Of a stretch of 64,000 nucleotides of DNA, positions 50,309-61,527 are shown piece by piece. Under the pieces are notes generated by a model, which worked only from the letters and a program-made list of their open reading frames with translations, was not told where the DNA came from and made no database searches. The stretch lies in NCBI RefSeq assembly GCF_025564065.1, contig NZ_JAMGZK010000049.1, positions 124,001-188,000 on the forward strand, written 5' to 3'. The translations under genes were made by a program, and so were the position numbers. The first letter of the stretch is position 1; each line of letters opens with the position of its first letter. The DNA is from Silvania hatchlandensis. GTDB lineage: Bacteria > Pseudomonadota > Gammaproteobacteria > Enterobacterales > Enterobacteriaceae.

Positions 50309-51646
50309 TTACCAGCGCGCTTTCAGCAGGTTCGGCTGAATACCATTAATCAAATGGGTATTGCTGAACGGCTGCTTGATGCCTGCTTCGAATTCGTCGC
50401 GGAAATATTTAATTGCGCTTTGCAGTGGCTCAACGGCACCTGGCGCATGCGCACAGAAGGTTTTACCCGGCCCTAAGAATCGACACAGTTGCTCAAGTGT
50501 CTCGATATCGCCAGGCTGGCCTTCGCCACGCTCAATAGCACGCAGGATCTTCACGCTCCACGGCAGACCGTCACGACATGGCGTACACCAGCCGCAGGAC
50601 TCACGGGCGAAGAACTCTTCCAGGTTACGCACCAGCGACACCATGCCGATCTCGTGGTCGACGGCCATCGCCAGCGCCGTACCCAGACGGCTGCCTGCTT
50701 TACCAATGCTTTCGAATTCCATCGGCAGATCAAGGTGGGCTTCGGTCAGGAAGTCTGTCCCTGCCCCACCCGGCTGCCAGGCTTTGAATTTCAGGCCATC
50801 GCGCATGCCACCCGCGTAGTCTTCAAGAATTTCGCGTGCGGTGGTGCCAAACGGCAGTTCCCACAGGCCCGGGTTTTTCACGCGGCCCGAGAAGCCCATC
50901 AGCTTGGTGCCGGCATCTTTACTGGTCGAGATGCCCTGGTACCACGCCACGCCGTTATCAAGGATAGCCGGAACGTTGCACAGGGTTTCGACGTTGTTTA
51001 CACAGGTCGGTTTACCCCACACGCCGGAGCTCGCCGGGAACGGCGGCTTGGAACGCGGGTTCGCACGGCGTCCTTCCAGAGAGTTAATCAGCGCGGTCTC
51101 TTCACCGCAGATATAACGCCCGGCGCCAGTGTGCACGAACAGTTCGAAGTCAAAACCGGTGCCCAGAATGTTTTTACCAAGCAGGCCCGCCTCGGTGGCT
51201 TCGGCAATCGCGCGGCGCAGGTTCTCTGCCGCTTCGATGTACTCGCCGCGCAGGAAGATGTAACCGCGGTAGGCTTTCAGCGCGAAGGCGGAGATCAGCA
51301 TGCCTTCCACCAGCAGGTGCGGCAGCTGCTCCATCAGCAGGCGATCTTTGTAGGTGCCCGGCTCCATTTCATCGGCATTACACAGCAGGTAACGGATGTT
51401 CATGGATTCGTCTTTTGGCATCAGGCTCCACTTCAGTCCGGTGGAAAAGCCTGCACCGCCGCGCCCTTTCAGGCCAGCGTCTTTCACAGCGTTGACGATC
51501 TCATCAGGCGCCATGCCGCCCAGCGCTTTACGTGCGCCGGAATAGCCGTTTTTGCTCTGATATTCATCAAGCCATACCGGCTGTTTGTCATCGCGCAGAC
51601 GCCAGGTCAGCGGATGCGTTTCAGCAGTACGCATTACGGTTTTCAT
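50309..51646 (-). CDS. nuoF: complex I subunit NuoF (NADH and FMN site)
   Basis: Flavoprotein that oxidises NADH, 445 aa. The glycine-rich [16 protein letters not shown] binds FMN/NADH. The N3 [4Fe-4S] cluster uses [12 protein letters not shown] and a later Cys in [13 protein letters not shown]. It overlaps nuoE by 4 bases upstream, and a 57-base gap leads to nuoG. The N-terminus up to residue 35 varies from E. coli; the core is nearly identical. Confidence 0.98.
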   Translation of the reverse strand: MKTVMRTAETHPLTWRLRDDKQPVWLDEYQSKNGYSGARKALGGMAPDEIVNAVKDAGLKGRGGAGFSTGLKWSLMPKDESMNIRYLLCNADEMEPGTYKDRLLMEQLPHLLVEGMLISAFALKAYRGYIFLRGEYIEAAENLRRAIAEATEAGLLGKNILGTGFDFELFVHTGAGRYICGEETALINSLEGRRANPRSKPPFPASSGVWGKPTCVNNVETLCNVPAILDNGVAWYQGISTSKDAGTKLMGFSGRVKNPGLWELPFGTTAREILEDYAGGMRDGLKFKAWQPGGAGTDFLTEAHLDLPMEFESIGKAGSRLGTALAMAVDHEIGMVSLVRNLEEFFARESCGWCTPCRDGLPWSVKILRAIERGEGQPGDIETLEQLCRFLGPGKTFCAHAPGAVEPLQSAIKYFRDEFEAGIKQPFSNTHLINGIQPNLLKARW

Positions 51647-52143
51647 TTGTACTGCTCCAGCAGGTCAGGAATCGCTTCCGGCGTCACATGAACGTGAGTA
51701 TCCTCATCGATCATCATCGCCGGCCCCTTGTCGCAGTTACCCAGGCAGCAGGTTGGCAGCAGGGTAAAACGCCCATCAAAGGTGGTCTGTCCCGGCTTAA
51801 TATCGAGTTTTTTCTCGATAGCGGCCTGGATCCCCTGATAACCAGTGATATGGCATACCACGCTGTCGCAATAGCGGATCACATGACGGCCAACCGGCTG
51901 GCGGAAGATCTGACTGTAGAACGTTGCCACGCCTTCGACGTCGCTTGCCGGAATACCCAGCACGTCCGCGATAGCATAGATTGCTCCATCTGGCACCCAA
52001 CCACGCTGTTTCTGAACGATTTTCAGCGCTTCAATGGACGCCGCACGCGGGTCTTCGTAGTGATGCATCTCATGCTCAATCGCAGCACGTTCTGCGGCAC
52101 TCAGCTCAAAAGCCTCGGTTTGTGGTTGTTGATTCTCGTGCAT
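51643..52143 (-). CDS. nuoE: complex I subunit NuoE ([2Fe-2S] N1a)
   Basis: Thioredoxin-fold subunit of the NADH-dehydrogenase module, 166 aa. Cluster N1a ligands are in [11 protein letters not shown] and [10 protein letters not shown]. It starts two bases after the nuoCD stop codon and overlaps nuoF by 4 bases. Confidence 0.97.
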   Translation of the reverse strand: MHENQQPQTEAFELSAAERAAIEHEMHHYEDPRAASIEALKIVQKQRGWVPDGAIYAIADVLGIPASDVEGVATFYSQIFRQPVGRHVIRYCDSVVCHITGYQGIQAAIEKKLDIKPGQTTFDGRFTLLPTCCLGNCDKGPAMMIDEDTHVHVTPEAIPDLLEQYK

Positions 52144-52145
52144 AA

Positions 52146-53948
52146 TTAGCGGTCCACGTCTGACATAACAAAATCGATACTACCCAGATACACAATCAGG
52201 TCAGAGACCAGACTGCCGCGAATGGCGGACGGGATTTGCTGCAGGTGCGCAAAGCTCGGCGTACGGATACGCGTACGGTAGCTCATGGTGCTGCCGTCGC
52301 TGGTCAGGTAATAACTGTTGATCCCCTTGGTCGCTTCGATCATCTGGAAGGATTCGTTGGCCGGCATCACCGGACCCCACGAAACCTGCAGGAAGTGCGT
52401 GATCAAGGTTTCGATATGTTGCAGCGTGCGCTCTTTCGGTGGCGGCGTCGTCAGCGGGTGATCCGCCTTGAACGGGCCTTCCGGCATGTTGTTGAGGCAC
52501 TGCTCAAGGATACGCAGACTCTGACGCAGCTCTTCCACTTTCAGCATTACGCGGGTGTAGCAGTCGGACACGCCGCCGCCAACCGGTACTTCAAAGTCGA
52601 AGTTTTCGTAGCCAGAGTAAGGACGGGCTTTACGCACGTCGAAATCAATACCGGTTGCACGCAGGCCAGCACCGGTGGTGCCCCACTCCAGCGCCTCTTT
52701 CGCGCCATAAGCGGCAACGCCTTTCGAACGGCCAATCAGGATCGAGTTACGCAGTGCGGCTTTCTCGTATGACGCCAGACGTTTTGGCATCCAGTCGAGG
52801 AACTCACGCAGCAGACGATCCCAGCCGCGCGGCAGGTCGTGCGCCACACCGCCGATACGGAACCAGGCCGGGTGCATACGGAAGCCTGTAATCGCTTCCA
52901 CCAGATCATAAATTTTCTGACGGTCGGTAAAGGCGAAGAACACCGGGGTCATCGCACCAACGTCCTGGATAAACGTGGAGATGTACAGCAGGTGGCTGTT
53001 GATACGGAACAGCTCAGACAGCATCACGCGGATCACGTCAACGCGTTCCGGCACTTTAATGCCGGCCAGTTTTTCAACCGCCAGCACGTAAGGCATTTCG
53101 TTCACGCAGCCGCCGAGGTACTCGATACGGTCGGTGTACGGAATGTAGCTGTGCCAGGACTGACGTTCGCCCATCTTCTCTGCGCCACGGTGGTGATAGC
53201 CCACGTCTGGCACACAGTCGACAATCTCTTCGCCGTCGAGCTGAAGAATAATACGGAATGCACCGTGCGCAGACGGGTGGTTCGGACCGAGGTTGAGGAA
53301 CATGAAGTCCTCGTTTTCGGTGCCGCGCTTCATGCCCCAGTCTTCCGGCTTGAAGGTCAGCGCTTCCATCTCCAGATCCTGCTTGGCTTTGGTCAGCTCA
53401 AACGGATCGAATTCGGTGGCGCGCGCCGGATAATCTTTACGCAGCGGGTGACCGGTCCACGTCGGCGGCATCATGATGCGCGTCAGGTGCGGGTGGCCAT
53501 CGAAAGTCATGCCAAACATTTCCCAGGTCTCACGCTCATACCAGTTAGCGTTCGGGAACAGTTTGGTGACGGTCGGCAGATGCATGTCGTTTTCAGACAA
53601 TGCCACCTTGAGCATGATATCCGTATTACGGTCTATTGAGATCAGGTGGTAGAAAACGGAAAAATCCGCCGCGGGTAAACCGTGGCGGTGCGTACGCAGT
53701 CGCTCATCCATGCCGTGCAGGTCAAACAGCATGACGTAAGGTTTAGGTAGTTTCTTTAGGAAATCAACCACTTCCAGTAATTGCTCACGCTTCACCCAAA
53801 CAACGGGTACCCCGGTACGGGTGGCCTGAACAGTAAAGGCATCCGGCCCAAAACGGTTGCGCATTTCGCCAATGACCGGGTCATCGAGATGATCCCGTGT
53901 TTGCCAGGCGGCGTCTTGCGCGGTTAAGTCGGTCATAGTGTTCACCAT
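52146..53948 (-). CDS. nuoC: complex I fused subunit NuoCD
   Basis: Fusion of the 30-kDa (NuoC) and 49-kDa (NuoD) subunits, 600 aa, the form found in gamma-proteobacteria. Residues about 1-180 are NuoC-like, with [17 protein letters not shown]. From about 210 the NuoD part shows [15 protein letters not shown], the quinone-site His/Asp region and [17 protein letters not shown] near the C-terminus. The ATG at 53948 gives [11 protein letters not shown]; a second ATG at 53936 has GGTGA upstream and is equally plausible. Confidence 0.96.
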   Translation of the reverse strand: MVNTMTDLTAQDAAWQTRDHLDDPVIGEMRNRFGPDAFTVQATRTGVPVVWVKREQLLEVVDFLKKLPKPYVMLFDLHGMDERLRTHRHGLPAADFSVFYHLISIDRNTDIMLKVALSENDMHLPTVTKLFPNANWYERETWEMFGMTFDGHPHLTRIMMPPTWTGHPLRKDYPARATEFDPFELTKAKQDLEMEALTFKPEDWGMKRGTENEDFMFLNLGPNHPSAHGAFRIILQLDGEEIVDCVPDVGYHHRGAEKMGERQSWHSYIPYTDRIEYLGGCVNEMPYVLAVEKLAGIKVPERVDVIRVMLSELFRINSHLLYISTFIQDVGAMTPVFFAFTDRQKIYDLVEAITGFRMHPAWFRIGGVAHDLPRGWDRLLREFLDWMPKRLASYEKAALRNSILIGRSKGVAAYGAKEALEWGTTGAGLRATGIDFDVRKARPYSGYENFDFEVPVGGGVSDCYTRVMLKVEELRQSLRILEQCLNNMPEGPFKADHPLTTPPPKERTLQHIETLITHFLQVSWGPVMPANESFQMIEATKGINSYYLTSDGSTMSYRTRIRTPSFAHLQQIPSAIRGSLVSDLIVYLGSIDFVMSDVDR

Positions 53949-54036
53949 TGCAAATGGTCCGTGGTGACTGTCGGGCGTGGCTTCGCGCTATTTGAATAGT
54001 GATATGCGAAGGTTATCTCCAGCCCACAGGCGCAAA

Positions 54037-54711
54037 TTAAATTTCGTCTGGTGTACGCAGGTTGGTGACGGCAATACGTTCGCCGCGTTTACGCTCGCGC
54101 TCAGACTGCATGTTAGCGCGGTACACGCCCTGATCGCCCACAACCCAGGAGAGCGGACGGCGTTCTTTGCCAATCGACTCCTGCAGCAGCATCAGGGCCT
54201 GCATGTAGGCCTCAGGACGCGGTGGGCAGCCCGGGATGTAAACGTCCACCGGAATGAACTTGTCTACGCCCTGCACGACGGAATAGATGTCGTACATGCC
54301 GCCAGAGTTAGCACAAGCGCCCATGGAGATAACCCATTTTGGCTCAAGCATCTGGTCATAAAGGCGCTGAATGACCGGCGCCATTTTGGTAAAGCAGGTC
54401 CCCGCCACCACCATCAGGTCAGCCTGACGCGGGGAGGCACGCAGTACTTCTGCACCAAAACGCGCAACGTCATGCACCGCAGTGAATGACGTCACCATTT
54501 CAACGTAGCAGCAAGAAAGACCGAAGTTATACGGCCAGATTGAGTTCTTGCGTCCCCAGTTGACCATATCGTGCATGGCATTCTCGAGCTTGCCCATGTA
54601 CACGCTTTTGTTGACTTCTTGCTCCAGGGGGTCGGTTACGATCTCCTGCTTTTGCAGGGGGTAACGGTCATTCTCACCGTTAGGATCTATGCGGGTGAGC
54701 GTATAATCCAT
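54037..54711 (-). CDS. nuoB: complex I subunit NuoB (cluster N2)
   Basis: PSST-type subunit that holds the terminal [4Fe-4S] cluster N2 and faces the quinone, 224 aa. Ligands are Cys67 and Cys68 (GLSCCYVE), Cys133 (GACANS) and Cys162 ([10 protein letters not shown]). Compared with E. coli as I recall it, there is a 4-residue insertion before [10 protein letters not shown] ([10 protein letters not shown]). It lies 15 bases after nuoA and 88 bases before nuoC. Confidence 0.97.
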   Translation of the reverse strand: MDYTLTRIDPNGENDRYPLQKQEIVTDPLEQEVNKSVYMGKLENAMHDMVNWGRKNSIWPYNFGLSCCYVEMVTSFTAVHDVARFGAEVLRASPRQADLMVVAGTCFTKMAPVIQRLYDQMLEPKWVISMGACANSGGMYDIYSVVQGVDKFIPVDVYIPGCPPRPEAYMQALMLLQESIGKERRPLSWVVGDQGVYRANMQSERERKRGERIAVTNLRTPDEI

Positions 54712-54726
54712 CTTATTGCCTCGCTG

Positions 54727-55167
54727 TTACTGCTGACGATTAGAGATACTGTTTCCCGGGTTGGCACGTTCACGGCGTGAGCGTACAGGTGTCCAGTCCA
54801 GCGCGCCGATACGCACCAGATAAACCAGACCGGCCAGTAACACTAAAATGAAAATTGCGGCCTCGACAAAGCCTACCCAACCACTTTCGCGGATAGAGAC
54901 AGACCATGCGAACAGGTAAAGCGCTTCCACGTCGAAGATGACGAAGAACATGGCCACCAGATAGAATTTGGCAGACAGGCGTAAACGCGCGGTACCTACC
55001 GAATCGATACCCGATTCGAATGGCGTGTTTTTGTGCCTTGCGCGGGCGCGACCGCCCAGGAACCAGCCGCCGACAAGCATCAGGCAGCACAGGCCAATGG
55101 CAACGATAAGAAAGATTGCGAATGCCCAGTGATGAGCGATGACTTCTGTGGATGTTGACATACTCAT
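54727..55167 (-). CDS. nuoA: complex I subunit NuoA
   Basis: ND3-type membrane subunit, 146 aa, three helices. The family motif [33 protein letters not shown] (starting FESGIDSVG, acidic FDVEALYLF in helix 2) is intact. First gene of the nuo operon. The ATG at 55167 gives [14 protein letters not shown] as in E. coli; a second in-frame ATG is two codons later. Confidence 0.97.
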   Translation of the reverse strand: MSMSTSTEVIAHHWAFAIFLIVAIGLCCLMLVGGWFLGGRARARHKNTPFESGIDSVGTARLRLSAKFYLVAMFFVIFDVEALYLFAWSVSIRESGWVGFVEAAIFILVLLAGLVYLVRIGALDWTPVRSRRERANPGNSISNRQQ

Positions 55168-55716
55168 TGCTTACTCATCAAAAGTGATACCTGTAAACCC
55201 TGCTCTTACTGGCAGATGGGCATCACATCGATTCATGGGGAGGAACAAATAACCGTACACTAACTGTCGAAAATGAGACATAGACAGCAAAATGATGAGG
55301 TTTTTTACTCCTTTCTATAACCTTTTGTCAACTTTAACAAAAGTTTCTTCACATTAAATTACATCGTTCGATCTTCATTAACATTTAATGCCCTTTTCCC
55401 CTCACGAGGCGTGAGGCGTGTTCCTGCGTTAGGGTGTTGAATCGTGTCCGTAATGTATTAATGCCAAGATTACCCTCTTAGTTTGACAGGATTTGCCGCT
55501 GATTCCTCCCCCCAAAGAGGAGTATTTTCTTGATCTGTGACACGCTTTTGTTAATTCAATCAAAAAAACGGCAACATCTTTGCTGCTTTTTTAACATGAC
55601 CATTGACATTGTACGGAGAGAAGCGCGTGGGGCAACCCAGACAGGGCGAATGACCATGCCATTGATAAACATGATTATTAATTGCAACTTAAGCCAAACC
55701 ACTGGGACCAGATGAT
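55168..55716 (-). promoter_or_regulatory. nuo promoter and leader region
   Basis: About 550 bases before nuoA with no supported gene. It is AT-rich (55300-55400) and holds small dyads: CTTTTGT...ACAAAAG (55322-55328 and 55337-55343) and CTCACG-AGG-CGTGAG (55401-55415), the latter overlapping a tandem GAGGCGT repeat (55406-55419). In E. coli this interval carries several regulator sites, but I cannot name individual ones here. A 61-codon plus-strand frame at 55530 is not convincing. Confidence 0.4.
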
Positions 55717-55763
55717 AAAAAAGAACCACTGGGCCGCAAATGAGCCTCAGTGATTCTTTTTTT
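55717..55763. terminator. terminator downstream of lrhA
   Basis: An imperfect long stem, AAAAAAGAACCACTGGGC (55717-55734) against GCCTCAGTGATTCTTTTTT, has A- and T-tracts outside. It ends lrhA transcripts on minus and would also stop plus-strand read-through. Confidence 0.75.
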
Positions 55764-55800
55764 GCAGAAGCAATTTGTTACCGAAATATTAGCGATTCGC

Positions 55801-56739
55801 TTACTCGAAATCGCGCTCGGTTACCAGGGAGTCATCCCCCCCTTCCGGGGTAACATTATTGTACTGCCACGGATTATGGTAGTTATCCATCGCCGTGAAA
55901 ATGGTCTGCGCCAGCTCGTTGTTGCTCAACGGGTTATGGCAGAGCATGTACTCCGTGTCAGGCAGCTGTGGCAATCCGTCCGCTTTACCTAATACGCGTA
56001 AGTCGGGACTCATCATCTCAACCGGGCGAGCGGTCACCCCAAGCCCCGCTTTTACTGCGGCGCGCACGGCAGGCAACGTGGAGGCCACGTACGCGAGTCG
56101 CCAGGGGATATTAGCGGCAGTGAGCGTGGATAACACGATATCGCGGAACGGACTGGGATCGTCCAGCAGAACCAGCGGTACGGGCTCACCGCGCTGTAAC
56201 ACAAACTCAGCAGCACTGTACCAGTGGGTCGGCGAGGTGCGCAGCGTCAGACAATCAAACTGCCCGGCACGGTGCGTGGTCACCACCAGATCGACTTCCT
56301 GTTCCTGAAGCATATCAACCATAAACGCGTTGCGCTTTACCCTGACATCCAGCGCAAGTTTCGGATAAACCGAACTGATGCGGTTGAGCAGGAACGGCAG
56401 AATGGTATCGGCGGACTCATCCGAAGCGCCTAAGGTTAAGACACCCTGCAGATTACTAAACATTAATGACGTACATGCTTCGTCATTAAAACGAAGAATT
56501 TTTCGGGCATAGCCCAGCAGCTGAATACCGTGTTCAGTTAACAGCTTATTGCGGCCATGACGGGCAAAAAGCTCTTTACCGACCAGTTGCTCCAGTCGTT
56601 GCATTTGTTGACTGACCGCAGATTGGGTACGGCAAACTGCCGCCGCCGCAGCAGCAAAGGTGTTCAGATCGGCGACCGCAACAAAGGTTCTCAGCAGATC
56701 GAGGTCGAGATTCAGTATCGGACGATTTGCAATATTCAT
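55801..56739 (-). CDS. lrhA: LysR-type motility regulator LrhA
   Basis: LysR-family regulator, 312 aa, that in E. coli represses flhDC and so flagella and chemotaxis, and also affects RpoS and type 1 fimbriae. The N-terminal helix-turn-helix (about 11-70) includes [20 protein letters not shown] and [18 protein letters not shown]. The co-inducer domain follows. It is divergent from alaA with a 942-base gap, consistent with the long lrhA leader known in E. coli. Through flhDC it would indirectly control cheV in this window. Confidence 0.96.
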   Translation of the reverse strand: MNIANRPILNLDLDLLRTFVAVADLNTFAAAAAAVCRTQSAVSQQMQRLEQLVGKELFARHGRNKLLTEHGIQLLGYARKILRFNDEACTSLMFSNLQGVLTLGASDESADTILPFLLNRISSVYPKLALDVRVKRNAFMVDMLQEQEVDLVVTTHRAGQFDCLTLRTSPTHWYSAAEFVLQRGEPVPLVLLDDPSPFRDIVLSTLTAANIPWRLAYVASTLPAVRAAVKAGLGVTARPVEMMSPDLRVLGKADGLPQLPDTEYMLCHNPLSNNELAQTIFTAMDNYHNPWQYNNVTPEGGDDSLVTERDFE

Positions 56740-57681
56740 GTCTTTTCACTTACAGGTTACTCGCGCGGAGCTGCCCCGAGGTTAAGCTGTGTGCGTAAAA
56801 GTAAAACAGTTCCTTCTGAACAAAACCCTCTGACGTCCCGGTCTGGCAGTGTGCCTGCATAAAGTAATCGTGCTGGGTATATCAGCGGTCAGAAACAACT
56901 TATCTGACGATATTTTTATTCTCAACAACACTCGAGATATATAAATGCTTGCTGGATAATGTAAATGCCGTAAAGGAACAGCATTTCCAGCGCCAACTTT
57001 ATCGCAGTAAAGGCTACGCAGCAATGGTATTGCTTAACTTAGCAAGGCAGAGATAATTCTAGCAATAACAAGAAACTAATAAAAGGAACGACAGCGAGGC
57101 CAGCAACGGCTTCTTGCCCCGCCTGTCCTTGTGCGACATCTTAACCCAAATCCCTTTTGTTTATAAGCCTTATCGCCTCTTATCTGATTTAACCTGATTG
57201 ATAACTGGCTAAACTAATTTAATTTATATTAACGAAAGTTGCGAATTCATATTTATTAAGAAATAAATAATATTTTAATCAGGACTTATTGATTAATAAT
57301 GCTTAACATTATTTTCAAACGCGTAACGTTTATTTAAAACGCGTTTTTAGATTACGCGTCACGCTCGCTTCAGCTTTTACGAAAGATTACTACCAGAAAC
57401 TGTAGCACCGCCGCGGTAAATCGCCCGGCCCGCACCATTTTTACAGTGAAAAATCCACAATAAACCACACTAATCAAAACATTCAACCACAAGATCGTCG
57501 GGACCCGGCATGGAAAATCCATGTTAACGAAAAATACAGATAAAAATATTACCTGTAGTTTAACAGTATGCACAAAATGTTCTCCTGTTTACGCTTCAAA
57601 ACCGGGCGATGCAGGAGTACATTGTTTCGTGCTGACTTCCACGGCAGGAAGTAGCAATAACAGCGAAAAGGTTAAAGGTTC
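56740..57681. promoter_or_regulatory. long lrhA-alaA intergenic region
   Basis: 942 bases between divergent genes. The central part (57170-57350) is very AT-rich. Three ACGCGT hexamers cluster at 57319, 57339 and 57354. Near alaA, ACTTCC-ACGGCA-GGAAGT (57635-57652) is a perfect 6-bp hairpin in its leader. A small hydrophobic ORF on minus (57370-57573) is listed separately. No other gene is supported. Confidence 0.4.
57370..57573 (-). CDS. candidate small hydrophobic protein (uncertain)
   Basis: A 67-codon frame starting with GTG at 57573. AGGAGA lies eight bases upstream, a better ribosome site than many real genes here. The product has two hydrophobic stretches, about TILWLNVLISVVYCGFFTV and AVLQFLVVIF, with basic residues between and at the end (RKS). 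It could be a small membrane protein, divergent from alaA. Against it: AT-rich DNA yields hydrophobic frames by chance, no family is recognised, and the position is unannotated in E. coli as I recall. Confidence 0.2.
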   Translation of the reverse strand: MHTVKLQVIFLSVFFVNMDFPCRVPTILWLNVLISVVYCGFFTVKMVRAGRFTAAVLQFLVVIFRKS

Positions 57682-58896
57682 ATGTCACCCATCGAAAAAT
57701 CCAGTAAGTTAGATAACGTTTGTTACGACATTCGTGGCCCGGTTCTTAAAGAGGCAAAACGCCTTGAAGAAGAAGGCAATAAAGTTCTTAAACTTAATAT
57801 CGGCAACCCGGCGCCATTTGGTTTTGATGCACCGGATGAAATTCTGGTTGATGTGATCCGCAACCTGCCGACAGCGCAAGGCTACAGCGACTCGAAAGGT
57901 CTCTACACGGCGCGTAAAGCGATCATGCAGCACTATCAGGCGCGCGGCATGCGCGATGTGACGGTTGAAGATATCTATATCGGCAACGGTGTCTCTGAGT
58001 TGATCGTTCAGTCGATGCAGGCCCTGCTGAACAGCGGCGACGAAATGCTGGTGCCTGCACCGGATTATCCGCTGTGGACCGCCGCAGTATCGCTCTCCAG
58101 CGGTAAAGCGGTTCATTACCTGTGTGATGAATCGGCAGGCTGGTTCCCTGACCTGGACGATATTCGCGCCAAAATCACGCCGCGTACCCGCGGTATCGTG
58201 ATCATTAACCCTAACAACCCTACCGGCGCAGTCTACTCAAAAGAGCTGCTGCTGGAGATTGTCGAGCTGGCCCGTCAGCATAATCTGATCATCTTTGCCG
58301 ACGAGATTTACGACAAGATCCTGTACGACGCTGCGCAGCACCACTCTATTGCCGCTCTGGCACCGGACCTGCTGACCGTCACCTTTAACGGTCTGTCCAA
58401 AACCTACCGTGTCGCGGGCTTCCGCCAGGGCTGGATGGTACTGAACGGGCCGAAGAAACACGCGAAAGGCTATATCGAAGGGCTGGAAATGCTCTCCTCT
58501 ATGCGCCTGTGCGCAAACGTCCCGGCACAGCACGCCATCCAGACGGCGCTGGGCGGGTATCAGAGCATCAGTGAATTTATCGTGCCTGGCGGGCGTCTGT
58601 ATGAGCAACGTAACCGCGCGTGGGAACTGATTAACGACATTCCGGGCGTCTCCTGCGTGAAGCCGAACGGTGCGCTGTACATGTTCCCGAAAATCGACAT
58701 CAAGCGCTTCAATATCTTTGATGACCAGAAGCTGGTGCTCGACTTCCTGCTGCAGGAAAAAGTGCTGCTGGTGCAAGGCACTGCGTTTAACTGGCCATGG
58801 CCGGATCATGTCCGTATTGTGACGCTCCCGCGTGAAGATGAGCTGGAAATGGCCATCAGCCGGTTCGGTCGCTTCCTCGGTGGATACCATCAGTAA
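57682..58896 (+). CDS. alaA: glutamate-pyruvate (alanine) aminotransferase AlaA
   Basis: PLP-dependent class I aminotransferase, 404 aa, the main alanine-forming enzyme with AvtA and AlaC in E. coli. The PLP Lys240 is in TFNGLSKTYRVAGFRQGW. Other conserved parts are INPNNPTGAVYS, FADEIYDKILY and the C-terminal VRIVTLPR. Its last residues differ slightly from E. coli. The ATG follows AAAGGTTC. A clear hairpin follows the gene. Confidence 0.96.
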   Translation: MSPIEKSSKLDNVCYDIRGPVLKEAKRLEEEGNKVLKLNIGNPAPFGFDAPDEILVDVIRNLPTAQGYSDSKGLYTARKAIMQHYQARGMRDVTVEDIYIGNGVSELIVQSMQALLNSGDEMLVPAPDYPLWTAAVSLSSGKAVHYLCDESAGWFPDLDDIRAKITPRTRGIVIINPNNPTGAVYSKELLLEIVELARQHNLIIFADEIYDKILYDAAQHHSIAALAPDLLTVTFNGLSKTYRVAGFRQGWMVLNGPKKHAKGYIEGLEMLSSMRLCANVPAQHAIQTALGGYQSISEFIVPGGRLYEQRNRAWELINDIPGVSCVKPNGALYMFPKIDIKRFNIFDDQKLVLDFLLQEKVLLVQGTAFNWPWPDHVRIVTLPREDELEMAISRFGRFLGGYHQ

Positions 58897-58903
58897 CAGG
58901 ATA

Positions 58904-58930
58904 ATCGGGCTGCCAATGGCAGCCCGATTT
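58904..58930 (+). terminator. alaA terminator
   Basis: ATCGGGCTGCC (58904-58914) and GGCAGCCCGAT (58918-58928) pair perfectly over 11 bases around AAT, followed by TT then GCATCT. Strong stem, short T-tract; eight bases after the alaA stop. Confidence 0.7.
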
Positions 58931-58989
58931 GCATCTCGCCTCCCCTCCCCTCACAATCAAACCTCGCTGTGCAAGACAAAAGGTAACTT

Positions 58990-59589
58990 ATGAGTCAGAG
59001 TCATTTTTTCGCCCATCTTTCCCGCCTGAAACTTATCAACCGCTGGCCGCTGATGCGCAACGTACGCACCGAGAACGTCTCTGAACACAGCCTGCAGGTG
59101 GCGATGGTGGCCCACGCGCTGGCGGCGATTAAAAACCGCAAGTTCAACGGTCAGGCCAACGCCGAACGTATTGCCCTGCTGGCGATGTACCATGATGCCT
59201 CAGAAGTGCTGACCGGCGATCTGCCGACCCCGGTCAAATACTTCAATTCGCAAATTGCGCAGGAGTACAAAGCGATCGAAAAAATCGCCCAGCAAAAACT
59301 GGTGGAGATGGTACCGGAAGAGCTGCGCGATATCTTTGAGCCCCTAATCGATGAGAACAGCTATAGCGAAGAAGAGCGCGCAATTGTTAAGCAGGCCGAT
59401 GCCCTGTGCGCCTATCTGAAGTGTCTGGAAGAGCTCTCTGCCGGTAATCACGAATTTTTGCTGGCCAAATCCCGGCTGGAAAAAACGCTCGACGCGCGGC
59501 GCAGTGAGGAGATGGACTACTTTATGCAGGTCTTCGTTCCCAGCTTCCAGCTGTCGCTGGATGAGATCAGCCAGGATTCATCTTTATAG
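58990..59589 (+). CDS. yfbR: 5'-deoxynucleotidase YfbR
   Basis: HD-domain phosphohydrolase that dephosphorylates deoxyribonucleoside 5'-monophosphates. It has 199 aa. The metal ligands are His33 ([11 protein letters not shown]), His68-Asp69 ([13 protein letters not shown]) and Asp137 ([11 protein letters not shown]). The ATG follows AAAGGTAACTT. It converges on yfbS. Confidence 0.96.
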   Translation: MSQSHFFAHLSRLKLINRWPLMRNVRTENVSEHSLQVAMVAHALAAIKNRKFNGQANAERIALLAMYHDASEVLTGDLPTPVKYFNSQIAQEYKAIEKIAQQKLVEMVPEELRDIFEPLIDENSYSEEERAIVKQADALCAYLKCLEELSAGNHEFLLAKSRLEKTLDARRSEEMDYFMQVFVPSFQLSLDEISQDSSL

Positions 59590-59592
59590 GTT

Positions 59593-59613
59593 GTTGCCCG
59601 GAAGCCGGGCAAC
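59593..59613. terminator. hairpin between convergent yfbR and yfbS
   Basis: GTTGCCCGG and CCGGGCAAC form a 9-bp stem around AAG, between the two stop codons. No T-tract on either side. Confidence 0.5.
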
Positions 59614-59617
59614 GCCC

Positions 59618-61450
59618 TTAAAACGGGAACAGCACCGGTATCAAGATCACGCATACCACCATCACCAAAAAGGTGAAAGGCACGCCAAGCTTCACAAAGT
59701 CGCTAAAGGTATACTTACCCGGTCCCAGTACCAGCGTATTGACGGGCGATGAGACCGGCGTCATAAAGGCCGCAGACGCGGCCATCGCGACCATCATGGC
59801 GAACGGATAGGGCGAGACGCCCATGGATTTCGCCATCGCCAGCGCGATGGGTGCCATCAGCACTGCGGTCGCCGTATTTGAGATAAACAGCCCGATGGTG
59901 GCGCACATCACGAACAGGCAGATCAGCATCATATAAGGGCCGTAGCCGCCGCCCAGATCCATCAACCCTTTCACCACCAAATCCACACCGCCGGTTTTTT
60001 GCAGTGCCAGCGCGAAGGGCATCATGCCGACGATCAGAATGATGCTCGGCCAGTGAATCGCCTTATAGGCACTTTCGGCATCGATACAGCGAAACTTGCC
60101 CATCAGCAGGCAGGCAATGATAGCGGCGACGGGATTGGGAATTTCATCCGTCAGCATCAGGGCGACCATCAGCACCAGACAAAAAATGGCGTGCGGTGCC
60201 TGGCTATGGGCCGGAGACGCGTCACTCACCTCAATGGGTAAATTGAGCACCACAAAGTCGCGCCCCGCCTGTCCCAGCTGGCCGATCAGTTTCCAGTTAC
60301 CCACCACGAGGAAAATGTCCCCCAGTTGCAGAGGCTCGTCGACCACTGCCCCCTCCAGCGCTACGCCGTCACGTTTTAATCCCACCACGTTCAGGCCATA
60401 GCGGGTACGAAAGCCGATTTCGCGCATCGTCTTGCCGAGCAGTTCAGATTCGGGGATCAGCGAGACTTCAGCCATGCCGACGTCCAGCGCCTGATCGGAG
60501 AAGTACTCGCCGCGCAGCACCATCGGTTCCAGAAGCTGCTCGCTGCAAAATTCGCGCAGGTCGACATCCGCCGATGACATATCAATTAGCAGCACGTCCC
60601 GGGCGCGGAACTCGGATACGCCGTTCACATTGACGATAACCCGGCGGAATCGACGCCAGCGCTCGACGCCAATAACGTTAGCGCCGTAGCGTTCGCGCAG
60701 CTTGAGATCGTCCAGCCGCTGACCAATCATCGGCGAGCCAGGACGGATAGCGAGGCGACGGGCCCGCCCGGTCAGACGATACTCTTTAATCAAATCGCGG
60801 AAGGTGCGCCGCTTCCAGCCATCGCGGGATTTATCCTGCCCCTCACTTTTCAGGGCAAAGCGGGTCAGCAGCATATAGACAATGCCCATCGCCAGAATCA
60901 CCAGCCCCAGCGGGGTGACACTAAAAAAGCTGAACCCTTGCAGGCCTTCGCGCAGCAGCTCGCTGTTGACCACCAGGTTCGGCGGCGTCGCCACCAGGGT
61001 CATCATGCCGCTGATAAGCCCGGCAAAGCTCAGCGGCATCATCAGGCGCGACGGCGAGATTTGCATCCGCATCGAAACGCTCAGCACCACGGGAATAAAG
61101 ATCGCCACCACCCCGGTAGAGCTCATAAAAGCCCCCAACCCAGCGACGGTCAGCATCAGATAAACCAACATTTTGGTTTCGCTGCTGCCCGCCACCTTCA
61201 CCAGCCAGGCACCCATACTGGTTGCCACGCCAGTACGCACCAGCCCGTCGCCGATGATAAACAGCGCAGCAATAAGAATAACGTTGGGATCGCTAAAACC
61301 GGAAAAGGCTTCCGGGAGCGTCAGGGTGCCGCTGAGGACAAAGGCCACGATCACCAGCAGCGCCACGGCGTCCATGCGCACTTTGCCGGTCGCAAAAAGG
61401 AGGATAGCGATGAGCAGCAAGCTCAACACCCAGGTAAGTTCACCGTTCAA
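59618..61450 (-). CDS. yfbS: SLC13-type transporter with RCK_C domains, YfbS
   Basis: Inner-membrane permease of the divalent anion:sodium symporter/CitM type, 610 aa as in E. coli YfbS. Two membrane halves (about 1-190 and 400-610) flank a soluble part with two TrkA-C (RCK_C) domains (about 215-390). Typical stretches are [33 protein letters not shown] and [16 protein letters not shown]. Substrate unknown. The start is TTG (61448-61450) preceded by AGGACCTGTTT; no ATG gives the full first helix. Confidence 0.93.
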   Translation of the reverse strand: MNGELTWVLSLLLIAILLFATGKVRMDAVALLVIVAFVLSGTLTLPEAFSGFSDPNVILIAALFIIGDGLVRTGVATSMGAWLVKVAGSSETKMLVYLMLTVAGLGAFMSSTGVVAIFIPVVLSVSMRMQISPSRLMMPLSFAGLISGMMTLVATPPNLVVNSELLREGLQGFSFFSVTPLGLVILAMGIVYMLLTRFALKSEGQDKSRDGWKRRTFRDLIKEYRLTGRARRLAIRPGSPMIGQRLDDLKLRERYGANVIGVERWRRFRRVIVNVNGVSEFRARDVLLIDMSSADVDLREFCSEQLLEPMVLRGEYFSDQALDVGMAEVSLIPESELLGKTMREIGFRTRYGLNVVGLKRDGVALEGAVVDEPLQLGDIFLVVGNWKLIGQLGQAGRDFVVLNLPIEVSDASPAHSQAPHAIFCLVLMVALMLTDEIPNPVAAIIACLLMGKFRCIDAESAYKAIHWPSIILIVGMMPFALALQKTGGVDLVVKGLMDLGGGYGPYMMLICLFVMCATIGLFISNTATAVLMAPIALAMAKSMGVSPYPFAMMVAMAASAAFMTPVSSPVNTLVLGPGKYTFSDFVKLGVPFTFLVMVVCVILIPVLFPF

Positions 61451-61491
61451 AACAGGTCCTTGTCAGAAAAGAGTGCGAGAAATAGTGCCAT

Positions 61492-61516
61492 AAAAAAGCC
61501 CCAGCAATGTGGGGCT
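61492..61516 (-). terminator. hxpA terminator
   Basis: AGCCCCA and TGGGGCT (7-bp stem, loop GCAATG on plus) are followed on the minus strand by six T residues. It separates hxpA from yfbS, so yfbS needs its own promoter. Confidence 0.88.
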
Positions 61517-61527
61517 ACATCATGTGA

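Noticed and set aside
55530..55715. 61-codon plus-strand frame in the nuoA-lrhA gap
   Set aside because: Starts without a good ribosome site, has no hydrophobic or domain pattern and ends at the lrhA terminator.
56782..57024. 80-codon minus-strand frame in the lrhA leader
   Set aside because: Composition looks random and no ribosome site was seen; the region is better explained as the long lrhA leader.
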